Below are positions 46,201 through 55,589 of a stretch of DNA of 64,000 nt, piece by piece. Under the pieces are notes generated by a model that had not been told where the DNA came from, did no database searches, and saw only the letters and a program-made list of their open reading frames with translations. Origin of the DNA: Chitinimonas koreensis (lineage in GTDB: Bacteria; Pseudomonadota; Gammaproteobacteria; Burkholderiales; Chitinimonadaceae). The stretch lies in assembly GCF_014353015.1 (NCBI RefSeq), contig NZ_CP060704.1, positions 2,381,001-2,445,000 on the forward strand, written 5' to 3'. The stretch's first letter is position 1; every line of letters starts with the position of its first letter. The translations under genes were made by a program, and so were the position numbers.

Positions 46201-49200
46201 GCCTACGCTGGGCATGCCGCTGCGGACCATGGTGCAGGCCGCCAACAACACGGTGTTGAGCGATACGCAGGCCGATGCCCAAGCCTACGCCAATATCCAT
46301 CCCAATGCTGCCAGAAGCTGGTTCGTCTATAGCGGCCGCCAATTGGTCGAACGGCGCGACTTGGATGGCAGCGCACTGGGCAGCACGCTGAGCTGTATCG
46401 ACTACGGCCTGGCGGCGGGCGGGCTCAGTTGGGGCAATGTCCGGCAAAGCCTGGCGCTCGTCGCGCCGCAGAAAGCCACGGTGGACATTACTTGCGCCCA
46501 AGCCGTCAGCCTGGGGGGCGCCTGGAAGACCCGCACCGACACGACCTACAAGTCCGCGGCCGCATCTTCGGCGCCCTGGCTGCAGGGGCTGGTCGATACG
46601 GTTACGGTGATCCGCTCGAGTCCGACCGAAACGGCCGCAGCCCGCGTGGTCCAGTACGGCTACGAGAGCAACGGCTTGTTGAAAACCGAGGTGCGGCAGC
46701 CTGCCGATACGGCATACAAGCTGACTACCAGTTACGACCGCAGCGGTAATGCCTTCGGTCTGGTGAACAAGAAGACGCTGTCCTGGCGTGATCCGGCCAG
46801 CAATACCGACCAGACCCGCGTGGTCGAGGACGTGGCCTACGACACCAAGGGCCGCTTCCCGACCGTGGTGAAGAATGCGCTGGGTCAGGCCGAAACGCGT
46901 GCCTACGACCCGAAGACCGGCGTGCAAACCAGCCTGGCCGGCCCCAATGGCCTGGTCACGACTTGGGCGGTGAACGGCTTTGGCCGCAAGACCGGGGAAA
47001 CGCGTTCCGACGGCACCGAGACGCGCTACTACCTGGAGCAATGCGATGCCGGTTGCCCGGCCGGCGCGGCATCGGTCGAAATTGCGGATCATTTCAAGGG
47101 CGTGGACCGCATCGCGGTACCGACGCTGTCCTACCGCGACAATGCAGGCCATGTGCTGCGCAGCCAGAGCTACGGTTTCGATGGCCGCACGATCATGGCC
47201 GACCAGCGCTACGACAGTCGCGGACGGCCGTGGGAAGTCGACCAGCCGCGCTATGGTGGCGATGCGGCCGTACTGGCCAGCCGGCAAGGCTATGACGCGC
47301 TCGACCGCGTCACCAGCATCGTCACGCCGGACGAGGCCGGCACGGAACGCAGCGTCACCACTCAGTACAAGGGTCTAGTCACGATCCAGACCAACGCCAA
47401 GAGCTACACCAAGACCGACGAGCGCAATGTGCTGGGCCTGTTGGTCAAGAGCACCGATGCGTTGACCAAAGCCACGCTGTTCGGCCGCGACCCGTGGGGC
47501 AACCTGAACCAGACCACTGACCCGAACGGCAATGTGATCAAGGTCGCGTACGACGTGCTCGGCCGCAAGACCGAGTTGCAGGATCCGGATCTAGGCACGA
47601 TTCGCTACGAGGTCGACCCGCTGGGCCAGGTGTGGAAGCAGGTGAGCCCGAAGCAGAAGGCAGCGGGTCAATCGACCAAGTTCGAATTCGATGCGCTGGG
47701 CCGGATGACGGCGCGCTATGAGCCTGACCTGGAAAGCCACTGGATCTACGACCACGCCACTACGCCGGCCAGCTGCGCGAGTACCAAGAGCTGTGGCCAA
47801 CTGGTGGAAAGCCATACCGGCACCAGCACGGCCAAGGACTATCGCCAGACCCAGACCTACGACAGCCTGGGCCGGCCGTATGTCACGACCCGCTACCTCG
47901 ACGTCAGCTATATCGACGTACTGGCCTACGACAACTGGGGCCGTCTCGCCAAGCGCAGCTTGCAGCGCGGCAGCGCCTCGGCCAAGGTGTACGACAACCG
48001 CTACAACGCGCTGGGCTATCTGGCGCGGATCGAGCGTGGCGGTTTCGCGCTCTGGCAGGCCAACGCGCAGGATGCGGCCAATCGAGTGACTCAGGCGAGC
48101 CTGGGCAACGGGTTGAGCATCGATACGATCTACAACCCCGAGACCGGCCGCTTGACCGGCGATCTGCTCAAAACCGCTGCGGGTGCGCCGCGCATTCAGG
48201 AGGGGTACCAGTACGACGCGCTGGGCAACGTGACCCAGCGAAGCCAGTACTGGAATGGCAGTACGGGCTTCACGGAACTCTTCGATTACGACGCGCTGAA
48301 CCGGCTCAAGCAGAGCCAGGTGACGGGCAAGACGCTGCTGAGCTTCACCTACGATGCGATCGGCAATCTGCTGAGCAAGACGGGAACCGGCACCGGCACC
48401 GGCGCCTACGCCTACCCGACGCAAGGCGCGACGGCGATCCGGCCGCACGCCGTGCAGAGCATTCCAGGCATCGGTACCTTCACCTATGACGAAAACGGCA
48501 ACCTCACCAGCGGTGCGAGCCGGACGCTGACGTGGACCAGCTTCGACATGCCCAAGCGGATCACCGAGGGCAGCGTGTGGAGCGAATTCACCTATGGCCC
48601 GGACCATCAGCGGACCAAGCAGCAGAAGCAGGACGGCAGCACGGTCTATTACGCGGGCGGCCAGGAAGTGGAGAACAAGGCCGGTGTGCTGACGGTCAAG
48701 ACCTATTGGCCGCAAGGGTTGGGCGTCGAGATCGACGTGGTGAACGGCAGTACGACGACCACGTTGAACTGGACGCATCTGGACCGGCTGGGCAGCGTGA
48801 TCGCGATCACCGATCTGAGCGGCAATCTGAAGGAGATGTTGGCTTACGACGCCTGGGGCAAGCGGCGGAGCCTGGATGGTGCCACGACGCTCGATACCCT
48901 CGATGGGGTGGTGGACAACAAGGGTTTCACCGGCCACGAGATGATGGATGGGCTGGACCTGGTGCACATGAACGGGCGGGTGTACGACCCGTTGGTGGCG
49001 CGGTTCATCAGCGCCGACCCGATCATCCAGGAGCCGGATTGGGGCAGAGTTATAATCGTTATACCTATGTTTGGAACAACCCGACGAATCTGATCGACCC
49101 GACAGGTTATGAAGTCGGTGTATCGCGATTGGAAGTTGTGGGCAGTCGCCGGCTCGGCAGCAATGTCGTATGCCAGGGAAGCGGCTGTGCGGGATTGTTG

Positions 49201-49796
49201 CAGGCATGGTCAAATGAGTTGAACCGACAGGGCACCCGATCGCTGCAGGCTGCGCGGGGCGCAATGACGGGGATGGCGCTGCGGGCGTTTGTATATGCGG
49301 GTGCTGTCGTCATGATTGCGATAGCGCCGAGCAATTTTAATCAGGACGCATGCCACGGCGGGGCACTGTGCCGGATTGATCCGGTAACCGGGAGTTGTCG
49401 GAGGCAGCCTATCGGCAATATGTGATGCAGCAAGCTACTGCAAAGAAGGAGGATGATGCGGATACTGTATCCGAAGACAAGCCAAGCCTGTTGGACGACA
49501 AAGGTGACAAGCACATACTTGACGGTGACGGGCCGAATAAAGGTGGCGGACACCGAGCGGGCACCGGAAAGCCGGGTAAGAGCGAGTTCCCAAGCAATTG
49601 GACTGACGACAAGATTCGCGGTGAAATTTCGGATGTCGCTACGGATCCAAATTCTGTACAGACACCACAGCAAGGCGGCCGAATCAAGGTTCAAGGCACA
49701 CGTGACGGAATTGATATTACGGTGATCGTTGAGCCGGGCAGCAAAGGCGGACGTATCGTCACTGGTTTTCCAACTAACACTCCGAGAAACCCATGA
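43230..49796 (+). CDS. secreted SpvB/Rhs (YD-repeat) polymorphic toxin with C-terminal EndoU RNase domain; three one-base frameshifts
   Basis: The protein has about 2,189 residues after restoring one base near 45914, one at the GGGG run 49041-49044 and one at GGG 49390-49392. The start has a clear AAGGA site; the N-terminal 65 residues hold a long signal-type segment (GVVLGFAAVALLWSLPATSA). Next comes an SpvB/TcaC-like domain (TSNGAAVYSLPLALPPGSGA, LGLEYNSQAGNGPVGLGWSL), integrin/VCBS-like repeats, YD repeats from about residue 950, and the Rhs core end (KGFTGHEMMDGLDLVHMNGR, then RFISADPI). The variable tip (from about 49500) is EndoU: KHILDGDG (His codon 49512), GGGHRAGTGKPGKSEFP (His codon 49551), then VATDP and GTRDGIDITVIV. 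It likely cleaves RNA in target cells. Confidence 0.93.
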
Positions 49797-50239
49797 AGCA
49801 AGATCTTCTAGAGAAAATTACAGTCCGCTTGCATGAGAATGCGACGAACTATTCTGTATTTCTTCATGCATATGAGGTGCCATATGTGCAGCAGGCCGAT
49901 TCTGCTGCGCTTATTCGCACGGGGCTAGGGGTGGAGGCAGTCCTTGGTGGTGTCGATGAGGTAGAGGTGGGTGCAGTTTGCACCGAGGTGGAGGACGCAC
50001 TGCTTTATCCGGGTGATGATGGCGCTGGACCGGGTAATCTGGTATTTCAAAATGAATTATTCATTGAGCTGCTAAACGAACTTAAAGGTGAAATTCGTCG
50101 GCTGGCTAGTGCTTCATTCAAGATAGAGCGCTTCTGGCTTCAAGACGGGCATCCCGCATATCCTGTTTTCTGGGATTTTGCATTTTTGTTTTGGGGAAAA
50201 GATAAGGCAACCCTCTTCATTGGGTCGAGTTCTGACTGA
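49793..50239 (+). CDS. immunity protein for the EndoU toxin
   Basis: This 148-residue acidic cytoplasmic protein overlaps the toxin stop by ATGA, the classic arrangement of a polymorphic toxin and its immunity gene. Features are VEAVLGGVDEVEVGAVCTEV and a C-terminal YPVFWDFAFLFWGKDKATLF then IGSSSD; the IGSSSD ending recurs, as far as I recall, in toxin-associated immunity proteins. Low GC like the toxin tip. The role is assigned from position; no immunity family was identified with certainty. Confidence 0.85.
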   Translation: MKQDLLEKITVRLHENATNYSVFLHAYEVPYVQQADSAALIRTGLGVEAVLGGVDEVEVGAVCTEVEDALLYPGDDGAGPGNLVFQNELFIELLNELKGEIRRLASASFKIERFWLQDGHPAYPVFWDFAFLFWGKDKATLFIGSSSD

Positions 50240-50246
50240 GGATGCG

Positions 50247-50305
50247 ATGAACGTTGCGGTTATCGCTAGGTTGGTAGATATGGGCTTCCGGGTGGCTGCC
50301 AATGT
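50247..50305 (+). pseudogene. possible 5' fragment of a gene cut by the IS element
   Basis: MNVAVIARLVDMGFRVAANVG is open from 50247 into the left end of the IS. The segment resembles the start of small nuclease-like or orphan immunity proteins (AVIARLVDMGFRV), but is too short to identify. It may be the N-terminus of a gene interrupted by the insertion, with no matching 3' part seen beyond the right end. Confidence 0.25.
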
Positions 50306-51524
50306 GGGCGCTTCCAGAAACCGCCCTTTCCCCGCGCAGACGCCACACCGTCAATCTTGCTGCCCATTTCCTAGGCATCCCCGCCAAATCGATCCCCCAT
50401 TTCCCGCCCTGGACCGGCTTTCGCCCCGTCCAGGACGCACCTCCGGCGTCAGAACGTCTTCACCCCTGCCTCCTTCAGCCAGCCCAGATGCTTCAGGTTG
50501 TACGTCGCCGCCTTCAACTGCAGTTGCAGCGCCGCACGCCTCAATCCGATGCACCGCAGTACCTTTCCGCCCAGCTGGCGCAATCCCGCGAACGGATGCT
50601 CGCCATGTGCCCGTATCCGCGCAATTCGGCGATTGCGTCGCGCCTGTGTCTCCGACAGCGGGCGATGCGGCTTGGCCCGGCGCTGGATGTGCTGCCGCGA
50701 GCCCTCCTCCCTGAGCCGATCGAGTTCCGTATACCCGCGGTCGGCATAGAGATCCCGGCTGGTGTTGTGCTCGTCGAGCACCTTCAGCAGGTGATTCTGG
50801 TCATTTTCATGGGCCGGACTGACGTGCAGCTTGTGGATAGGCTTGTAGCGCCGGTCAGTGCTGGCCGAGAGCTTGTAGCCAAAGTACGGCTTGCCGTGCT
50901 TCTCCGTCCAGCGCGCATCGACATCCTTGTGCGCGAGCTTCTTGTCCGGCCACCCGGCCGGCGTGTCGCCCCGCTTGATCTGCTCGTTCTCATCGCGCCG
51001 GTTACGCTGGATCGGCACCTGCACCAAGGTGGCATCGACGATCTGGCCGCAGCGCGCCAGATAACCCTGGGCCTGCAACTGGCGGTTGACCTCGTCGAAG
51101 ATGGCCTGGCCCAGGCCGGCCTGGACCAGCTTCTCGCGGAAAGACCAGACGGTATTGCGATCCGGCACCTTGCCGCTGTCGCGGATGCCGAGGAAGCGCT
51201 GGAAGCTGGTGCGGTCGAGCACCTGGTATTCGAGCTGTTCGTCGGAGAGGTTGAAGCGCTGCTGGATGACGAGCAGGCGAACCATGAGCTCGGTGGGATA
51301 AGGCGGCCTACCGCCGAAGTAGCGATGAGGCCGGGGCAAAGCCTGATCGACAGCACCGGCCAACGCTGCGAAGTCGACGTGCTGGTCGAGCGATTGCAAG
51401 GGGGCGCCGAGCTTGGAGAGCTTGGCTTCACGTTCTTCGGCGGCGAACAGGCTGGGCATGGCGTGGCTTCAGGGTGCGGGGGCAGTGGATCATGCCGAGA
51501 TTGGGGTGGTTTCTGGAAGTCCCC
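50306..51524. mobile_element. IS5-family insertion sequence, about 1.22 kb
   Basis: Imperfect terminal inverted repeats are visible: the left end reads GGGCGCTTCCAGAAACCGCC and the right end, read inward on the other strand, GGGGACTTCCAGAAACCACC. They flank a single full-length transposase gene on the minus strand. No target-site duplication was found at the boundaries I drew (left AATGT, right TCTAA), so the exact ends could be off by a few bases or one flank may have been deleted. Confidence 0.85.
50449..51459 (-). CDS. IS5-family DDE transposase
   Basis: This 336-residue transposase has the IS5-type N-terminus (PHRYFGGRPPYPTELMVRLL, LEYQVLDRTSFQRFLG), the catalytic acids D142 in QIVDATLV, D240 in LYADRGYTE and E287 in RIRAHGEHPFAG, and a C-terminal AATYNLKHLGWL segment. 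It is full length and has no frameshift, so the element may be active. It sits just after the toxin-immunity pair and before btuF. Confidence 0.95.
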   Translation of the reverse strand: MPSLFAAEEREAKLSKLGAPLQSLDQHVDFAALAGAVDQALPRPHRYFGGRPPYPTELMVRLLVIQQRFNLSDEQLEYQVLDRTSFQRFLGIRDSGKVPDRNTVWSFREKLVQAGLGQAIFDEVNRQLQAQGYLARCGQIVDATLVQVPIQRNRRDENEQIKRGDTPAGWPDKKLAHKDVDARWTEKHGKPYFGYKLSASTDRRYKPIHKLHVSPAHENDQNHLLKVLDEHNTSRDLYADRGYTELDRLREEGSRQHIQRRAKPHRPLSETQARRNRRIARIRAHGEHPFAGLRQLGGKVLRCIGLRRAALQLQLKAATYNLKHLGWLKEAGVKTF

Positions 51525-51537
51525 TCTAAGGTGCTAG

Positions 51538-52329
51538 CTATTGATTGTCTACCTTTTGTATGTGCTGAGTTAGCGCTCGCAACCCCTCATCCAATACCGT
51601 CGGCCCCGGCTGCAACAAAGTCGGCGCCGGCAATCCATGCACCTCGCCGTTCACCACCGCCGGAATCCCATCCCACCCCGGCCGCTCCGCCAGCGATTCC
51701 AGCGTGAAGCGCTGATTGCAACCGCTGGCGAAGATCAGCTCCGGCGCCCGCCGTACCACCTCTTGTGGATCGGCGATGACCCGATCGCGGCCCGCCGCGT
51801 GGTGCGACAGTTCGGCGAAGCAGTCCTCGCCGCCGGCCAGCGCGATCAGTTCCGATACCCACCTCGGCGCGCACATCAGCGGCGCATCCCATAGCTCGAA
51901 ATACACGCGCGGCCGGCGCGGCAGCGTGGCGGCCTGGGCCGCCACCTCGTCCATGCCGGCCTGCAGGCGCGCGACCAGCTCGGCCGCCCGCGCCGTCTCG
52001 TCGACCATCGCGCCGAGCAGCTCGATCATGGCCAGGATGCCGGCGATGTCGCGCTGGTTGAACAGGTGCACCGCCAGCCCGGCGCGCGCCAGTTGGGCGG
52101 CCAGTTCGGCCTGCATGTCGGAATAGCACAGCACCAGGTCGGGTTCGAGGCGGGCGACCTGGGCGACGTCGGCGCTGGTGAAACCGCCCAGACGCGGCTT
52201 GTCGCGCCGCGCCTCGGGCGGTTGGCGGGCGAAGCCGGTGACGCCGACGATGCGGTCCTGCGCGCCGAGCCGGTAGAGCGTGTCCACCGTCTCGGCCGAC
52301 AGGCAGGCGATGCGCCGCGGTCCTTTCAT
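51538..52329 (-). CDS. btuF: cobalamin-binding protein, BtuF-like
   Basis: This 263-residue protein of the helical-backbone (PF01497) periplasmic binding family, opening RRIACLSAETVDTLYRLGAQ then DRIVGVTGFARQPPEAR, matches the BtuF/cobalamin-binding group. FASGCNQRFTLESLAERPGW is the C-lobe. No clear signal peptide precedes the domain, as is common in homologues annotated 'cobalamin-binding protein'; the start may be upstream or the protein may be cytoplasmic. It follows btuB by 35 bases and should share its riboswitch. No btuCD genes are in the window. Confidence 0.88.
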   Translation of the reverse strand: MKGPRRIACLSAETVDTLYRLGAQDRIVGVTGFARQPPEARRDKPRLGGFTSADVAQVARLEPDLVLCYSDMQAELAAQLARAGLAVHLFNQRDIAGILAMIELLGAMVDETARAAELVARLQAGMDEVAAQAATLPRRPRVYFELWDAPLMCAPRWVSELIALAGGEDCFAELSHHAAGRDRVIADPQEVVRRAPELIFASGCNQRFTLESLAERPGWDGIPAVVNGEVHGLPAPTLLQPGPTVLDEGLRALTQHIQKVDNQ

Positions 52330-52364
52330 GCCGGCTCCCGGCGCCGTGCGCCGCTATCGATAGG

Positions 52365-54179
52365 TCAGTGTTGGTAACGCAAGGTCACGAAGAAGTTGCG
52401 GCCCTGCTGCACATAGTAGGCCGCGGTCTCGTACTGCTTGTCGAACACGTTGCCGACCCGCGCCTGCAACCGCCACTGCTTGGCGATGCGGTAGGCGGCG
52501 CGCAGGTCCAGCGTGGCGTAGCCACCCAGCCGCTGGCGGTTGCCGGCGTCGTCGTAGCGCGTGCCCTCGGCGTGCAGCGTGCCGCCCACTTCGAAATCGC
52601 CGAATTCGGCGCTCAGGTCGGTGTTGGCGACGCGCTTGGCGCGGCGCGCCAGCAGCTTGCCGTGATTGCCCTGCGAGCGGTTCTCCGGGTCGAGCCAGCT
52701 AAGGTTCTGCCGCAACTGCCAGCCGTCGCCGCGCCAGGCGTAGTCGATCTCGGCGCCGGTGATGCGCGCTTCGTCGATGTTGACCACGTTGAAGGCGCTG
52801 TCGTAGCCGATCAGCTCGTCGACGCGGGTCTGGAACAGGTTGACCGCCAGCCGGCCCAGGCCGTCGTAGCGCAAGCCGATCTCGGCGCTCTTGGAGCGTT
52901 CCGGGTCGAGCTCGGGATTGCTAAAGCCGGGGTAGTACAGGTCGTTGAAGCTCGGCGCCTTGAAGGCGGTGCCGTAGGAGGCGACCAGCCGCAGCGCTTC
53001 GCCCAACTGCCAGCCCCAGGCCAGGCTGCCGGTGGCGTGGCGGCCGAACTGCTCGTTGTCGTCGCTGCGCAGCGCCAGTTGCAGCGCATGGGCGCCGAAT
53101 TCGCCGCGGTACTGGCCGAACAGGCCGAGGTTGTCGCGCTCGCTGCGGGTGTAGGCGGTGTCGCTGTCGACTTCGTCCTTGAGGTAGTCGGCGCCGAAGG
53201 TCAGGTGCTGATCCTGGCCCAGCGCGGCCTCGGCCTGTGCGCTCAGCGTGTCGCGGCGGGTGTCGAAGCGGCTGGCGTGCACGCCGTCCTTGGCGTTGTC
53301 CGACTTGTCCTCGCTGCGGCCGACGGTCAGCTCGCCGCGCAGGCCGCCGTCGCCCAGCTTCAGCGTGGCGCCGAGCGCCTGCTGCACGTTGTGGCTGCCG
53401 TTCTGGTAGTCGCCGTCGTAGTCGTTGTCCGACACCGCCTTGAGCCATTGCGCTTCGATCGCCACGGCCGGGCCGAAGCGATAGCCGCCGCGGATCGAGC
53501 CGTTGTCGTTGCGGTAGCCGTCGTCGTCCGGCTCGTTGGTGTAGCAGCCGCCGGCCAGGAAGGGCTTGCAGCTGTTGTCGCCGCGCGTCTCGAAGTGGCC
53601 GGCGCCGAAGCTGAGCCAGCCGTTGGCGTCGCCGAAGCCGATCTGGGCATCGGCGCGCGCGCTGTGCTCGCTGCCGCCGCCGAGGCTGGCGCTGAAGTGG
53701 TCGCCGCGTGCGCCGCGGGTGAAGACCTGGATCACGCCGCCGATCGCCTCGGAGCCGTACAGCGCGGCGCGCGGGCCGCGCACTACCTCGATGCGCTCGA
53801 CGCGGTCGAGCGGGATGTCCTGCAGCGCGGCGCTGCCGGCGGTGGCCGAGCCGAGCTTGAGGCCGTCGACCAGCACCAGCACGTGGTCCGATTCGGTACC
53901 GCGCAGGAACAGCGAGGTGGTTTTGCCGACGCCGCCGTAGCTGGCCAGCGTGGCGCCGGGCACGGTGCGCAAGAGGTCGGGCAGCGACTGGGCCTGGCTG
54001 GCCTCGATGTCGCGGCGAGTGAAGACGGTGACCGGCGCCAGCGTGGCGTCGGCGGTCTCGGCCGCGCGGCTGGCGGTGACGACGATCTCGGGCTGGGCGG
54101 TTTCGGCGGCCAGCAGCGGCAGGGCCAGCAGCGGCAGCGTGAGGAAGGGGAGGGAAGCCGGGAGGCGGCGGAGTTTCAT
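52365..54179 (-). CDS. btuB: TonB-dependent vitamin B12 receptor
   Basis: The 604-residue outer-membrane receptor has a signal peptide (MKLRRLPASLPFLTLPLLAL), a TonB box (PEIVVTASR), a plug domain with VTVFTRRDIEASQAQSLPDL, VGKTTSLFLRGTESDHVLVL, VEVVRGP-like VERIEVVRGPRAALYGSEAI and GGVIQVFTRG, and a 22-strand barrel. The length is close to E. coli BtuB. A strong AAGGA site lies before the ATG at 54179, with the cobalamin riboswitch about 175 bases upstream, confirming the substrate. Confidence 0.95.
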   Translation of the reverse strand: MKLRRLPASLPFLTLPLLALPLLAAETAQPEIVVTASRAAETADATLAPVTVFTRRDIEASQAQSLPDLLRTVPGATLASYGGVGKTTSLFLRGTESDHVLVLVDGLKLGSATAGSAALQDIPLDRVERIEVVRGPRAALYGSEAIGGVIQVFTRGARGDHFSASLGGGSEHSARADAQIGFGDANGWLSFGAGHFETRGDNSCKPFLAGGCYTNEPDDDGYRNDNGSIRGGYRFGPAVAIEAQWLKAVSDNDYDGDYQNGSHNVQQALGATLKLGDGGLRGELTVGRSEDKSDNAKDGVHASRFDTRRDTLSAQAEAALGQDQHLTFGADYLKDEVDSDTAYTRSERDNLGLFGQYRGEFGAHALQLALRSDDNEQFGRHATGSLAWGWQLGEALRLVASYGTAFKAPSFNDLYYPGFSNPELDPERSKSAEIGLRYDGLGRLAVNLFQTRVDELIGYDSAFNVVNIDEARITGAEIDYAWRGDGWQLRQNLSWLDPENRSQGNHGKLLARRAKRVANTDLSAEFGDFEVGGTLHAEGTRYDDAGNRQRLGGYATLDLRAAYRIAKQWRLQARVGNVFDKQYETAAYYVQQGRNFFVTLRYQH

Positions 54180-54354
54180 GGCGGGTTCCTTGACTGGCCC
54201 GCGCACCCCGCGCGGGCATTGGATTCGATGGAACGAACCACGTCGGAAGGAACCCGCGCCAGGACGGCGCGGCGGGCGCGCCGGCGGCTGGGTGGCCGCC
54301 GGGGAGGGCGGAACACGGCGGCACCGGCGCGACATCGCCCTCCGCGACGTCGTT

Positions 54355-54547
54355 CGCAGCGCCAGGCCGGTCTCCGGGCTCACGAGCGGATCATGCGATC
54401 CGGGGCAGCGCGCCTTCCCGTGCCGGGGCACAGTGGCATGAGGCGTTGCCTTGACTCGTCTACCGTTGCGGGGGCAGCGCCGGAATGGCCGCGAGGGGCG
54501 GCACCGGCTTCCCGTTTAATCCCGCGCGGACGCGGGACACCTGAAGC
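54355..54547 (-). ncRNA. cobalamin riboswitch
   Basis: Read on the minus strand, the conserved blocks appear in order: CAGGTGTCCCGCG, TTAAACGGGAAGCCGGTG, GCTGCCCCCGCAACGGTA, the B12-box region GCCACTGTGCC with CACGGGAAGGC, and GTGAGCCCGGAGACCGGCCT. That is a full aptamer. It lies in the leader of btuB; adenosylcobalamin binding is expected to lower btuB-btuF expression. Strong GC-rich hairpins between the aptamer and the start codon could serve as the expression platform; whether it works by terminating or by masking the ribosome site is not clear. Confidence 0.96.
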
Positions 54548-54595
54548 GAGGGCGGATGCTACGGGGGGCGGGGGGAGTGGCAAGGGCATAGATCA

Positions 54596-54790
54596 GTGAA
54601 AGGTGAAATGTGAAACGTGAAACGTGAAACGTGGACCCCATCCCCACCCCGGCCCTCCCTTGAAGGGGAGGGAGCAGCAGTGACGGACTGAACGAGCGCA
54701 GACGATGGAGCCATCGCTGCGCGCCTCCTCCCCTTCAAGGGGGAGGCCGGGAGGGGATGGGGTTACACCTCACGCCTAACCCCTCACACC
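54596..54790. repeat. long inverted-repeat element, family C, with GTGAAAC tandem edge
   Basis: The left edge is a tandem array of about seven-base units (GTGAAAC, repeated three times plus variants). Inside are ACCCCATCCCCACCCC, CTCCCTTGAAGGGGAGGG and the mirror CTCCCCTTCAAGGGGGAGG, GGATGGGGT. The right edge is the CACCTCACGCC type. It separates the riboswitch from the phnF stop codon. Confidence 0.85.
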
Positions 54791-55527
54791 TCACTCCCCG
54801 GGTTCCACCACCAACTGCACCGCCGCCCCGCGAACCGCGAAATCCCGTACTCGATCGGCAGCCCGGCCTCGTCGACATACACCGTCTCGAGATACAGCAC
54901 CGGCTGGCTGGCCGGCTGGCGCAACTGCTGCGCCGTCTCGCGGCTCGGCAGCCGGGCGGTGATGCGGCTGAGCTTGCGTTCGAACCGCGCCACGCCGAAA
55001 CGGGCCAGCGCCAGGTGGGTCTGGCCGAGCTCGGCATAGGCGGCGGCGAGGCCGGCGAAGCGCGGCAGCGGGAAGTACTGGGTGCAGACGCCGATCACCC
55101 GCTCGTCGGCGTCGACCAGGTCGAGCGAGTCGATCCGCAGCACCGCGGCGCCGGCCGGCAGCGCCAGCAGGGCCTGCACCTCGGCCCGCGCGACGGTGTC
55201 GGCGCTGTGCAGGATGCGGCTGCGGTCGACCCGCTGCTGCCCGGCCACGCTGTGCGCCAGCCGGCTGCGGCGGCCGACCTGGTAGTCGATCAGGTCCTCT
55301 CGCACGAAGGTGCCCTTGCCATGCAGCACCTCGACCAGGCCGCGCTCGGCCAGCGCCTTGACCGCCTGGCGCACGGTGTGGCGGTTCACGCCGAAGCGCT
55401 CGGCCAGCCCGGTCTCGTTGGGCAGGCGGCCGGCCAGCTGGCCGGCCAGGATCTCCTCGGCCAGGCTGTCTTCGATCTGGCGCCAGATGGCGGTGCCGCT
55501 GCGGCGGACGATGGCGGTGTCAGTCAT
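54791..55527 (-). CDS. phnF: GntR/HutC-family phosphonate regulator PhnF, one-base frameshift near the end
   Basis: This 245-residue regulator has a winged-helix GntR domain (LPNETGLAERFGVNRHTVRQ then AVKALAERGLVEVLHGKGTF) and a UTRA ligand domain (VLRIDSLDLVDADERVIGVC, LYLETVYVDEAGLPIEYGIS). PhnF-type regulators respond to phosphonates or phosphate. One base is missing in the CCCC at 54826-54829; restoring it changes the odd Trp-rich tail to FAGAAVQLVVEPGE and a stop at 54791, the usual family ending. It is the last gene of the AEP locus here and likely controls it. Confidence 0.92.
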
Positions 55528-55589
55528 GCGTGCTTGATGGGATGGCGTGATGCGGAAGCGTTCATTGTCGATCGGGGCGGCGCCGGCGG

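Noticed and set aside
50178..50714. 178-residue plus-strand frame crossing the IS left end
   Set aside because: Begins inside the immunity gene and continues into the antisense strand of the transposase; only the short piece at 50247-50305 is worth noting.
52368..54599. 743-residue plus-strand frame
   Set aside because: Antisense to btuB and running across the cobalamin riboswitch; composition is Val/Ala/Gly-rich without motifs.
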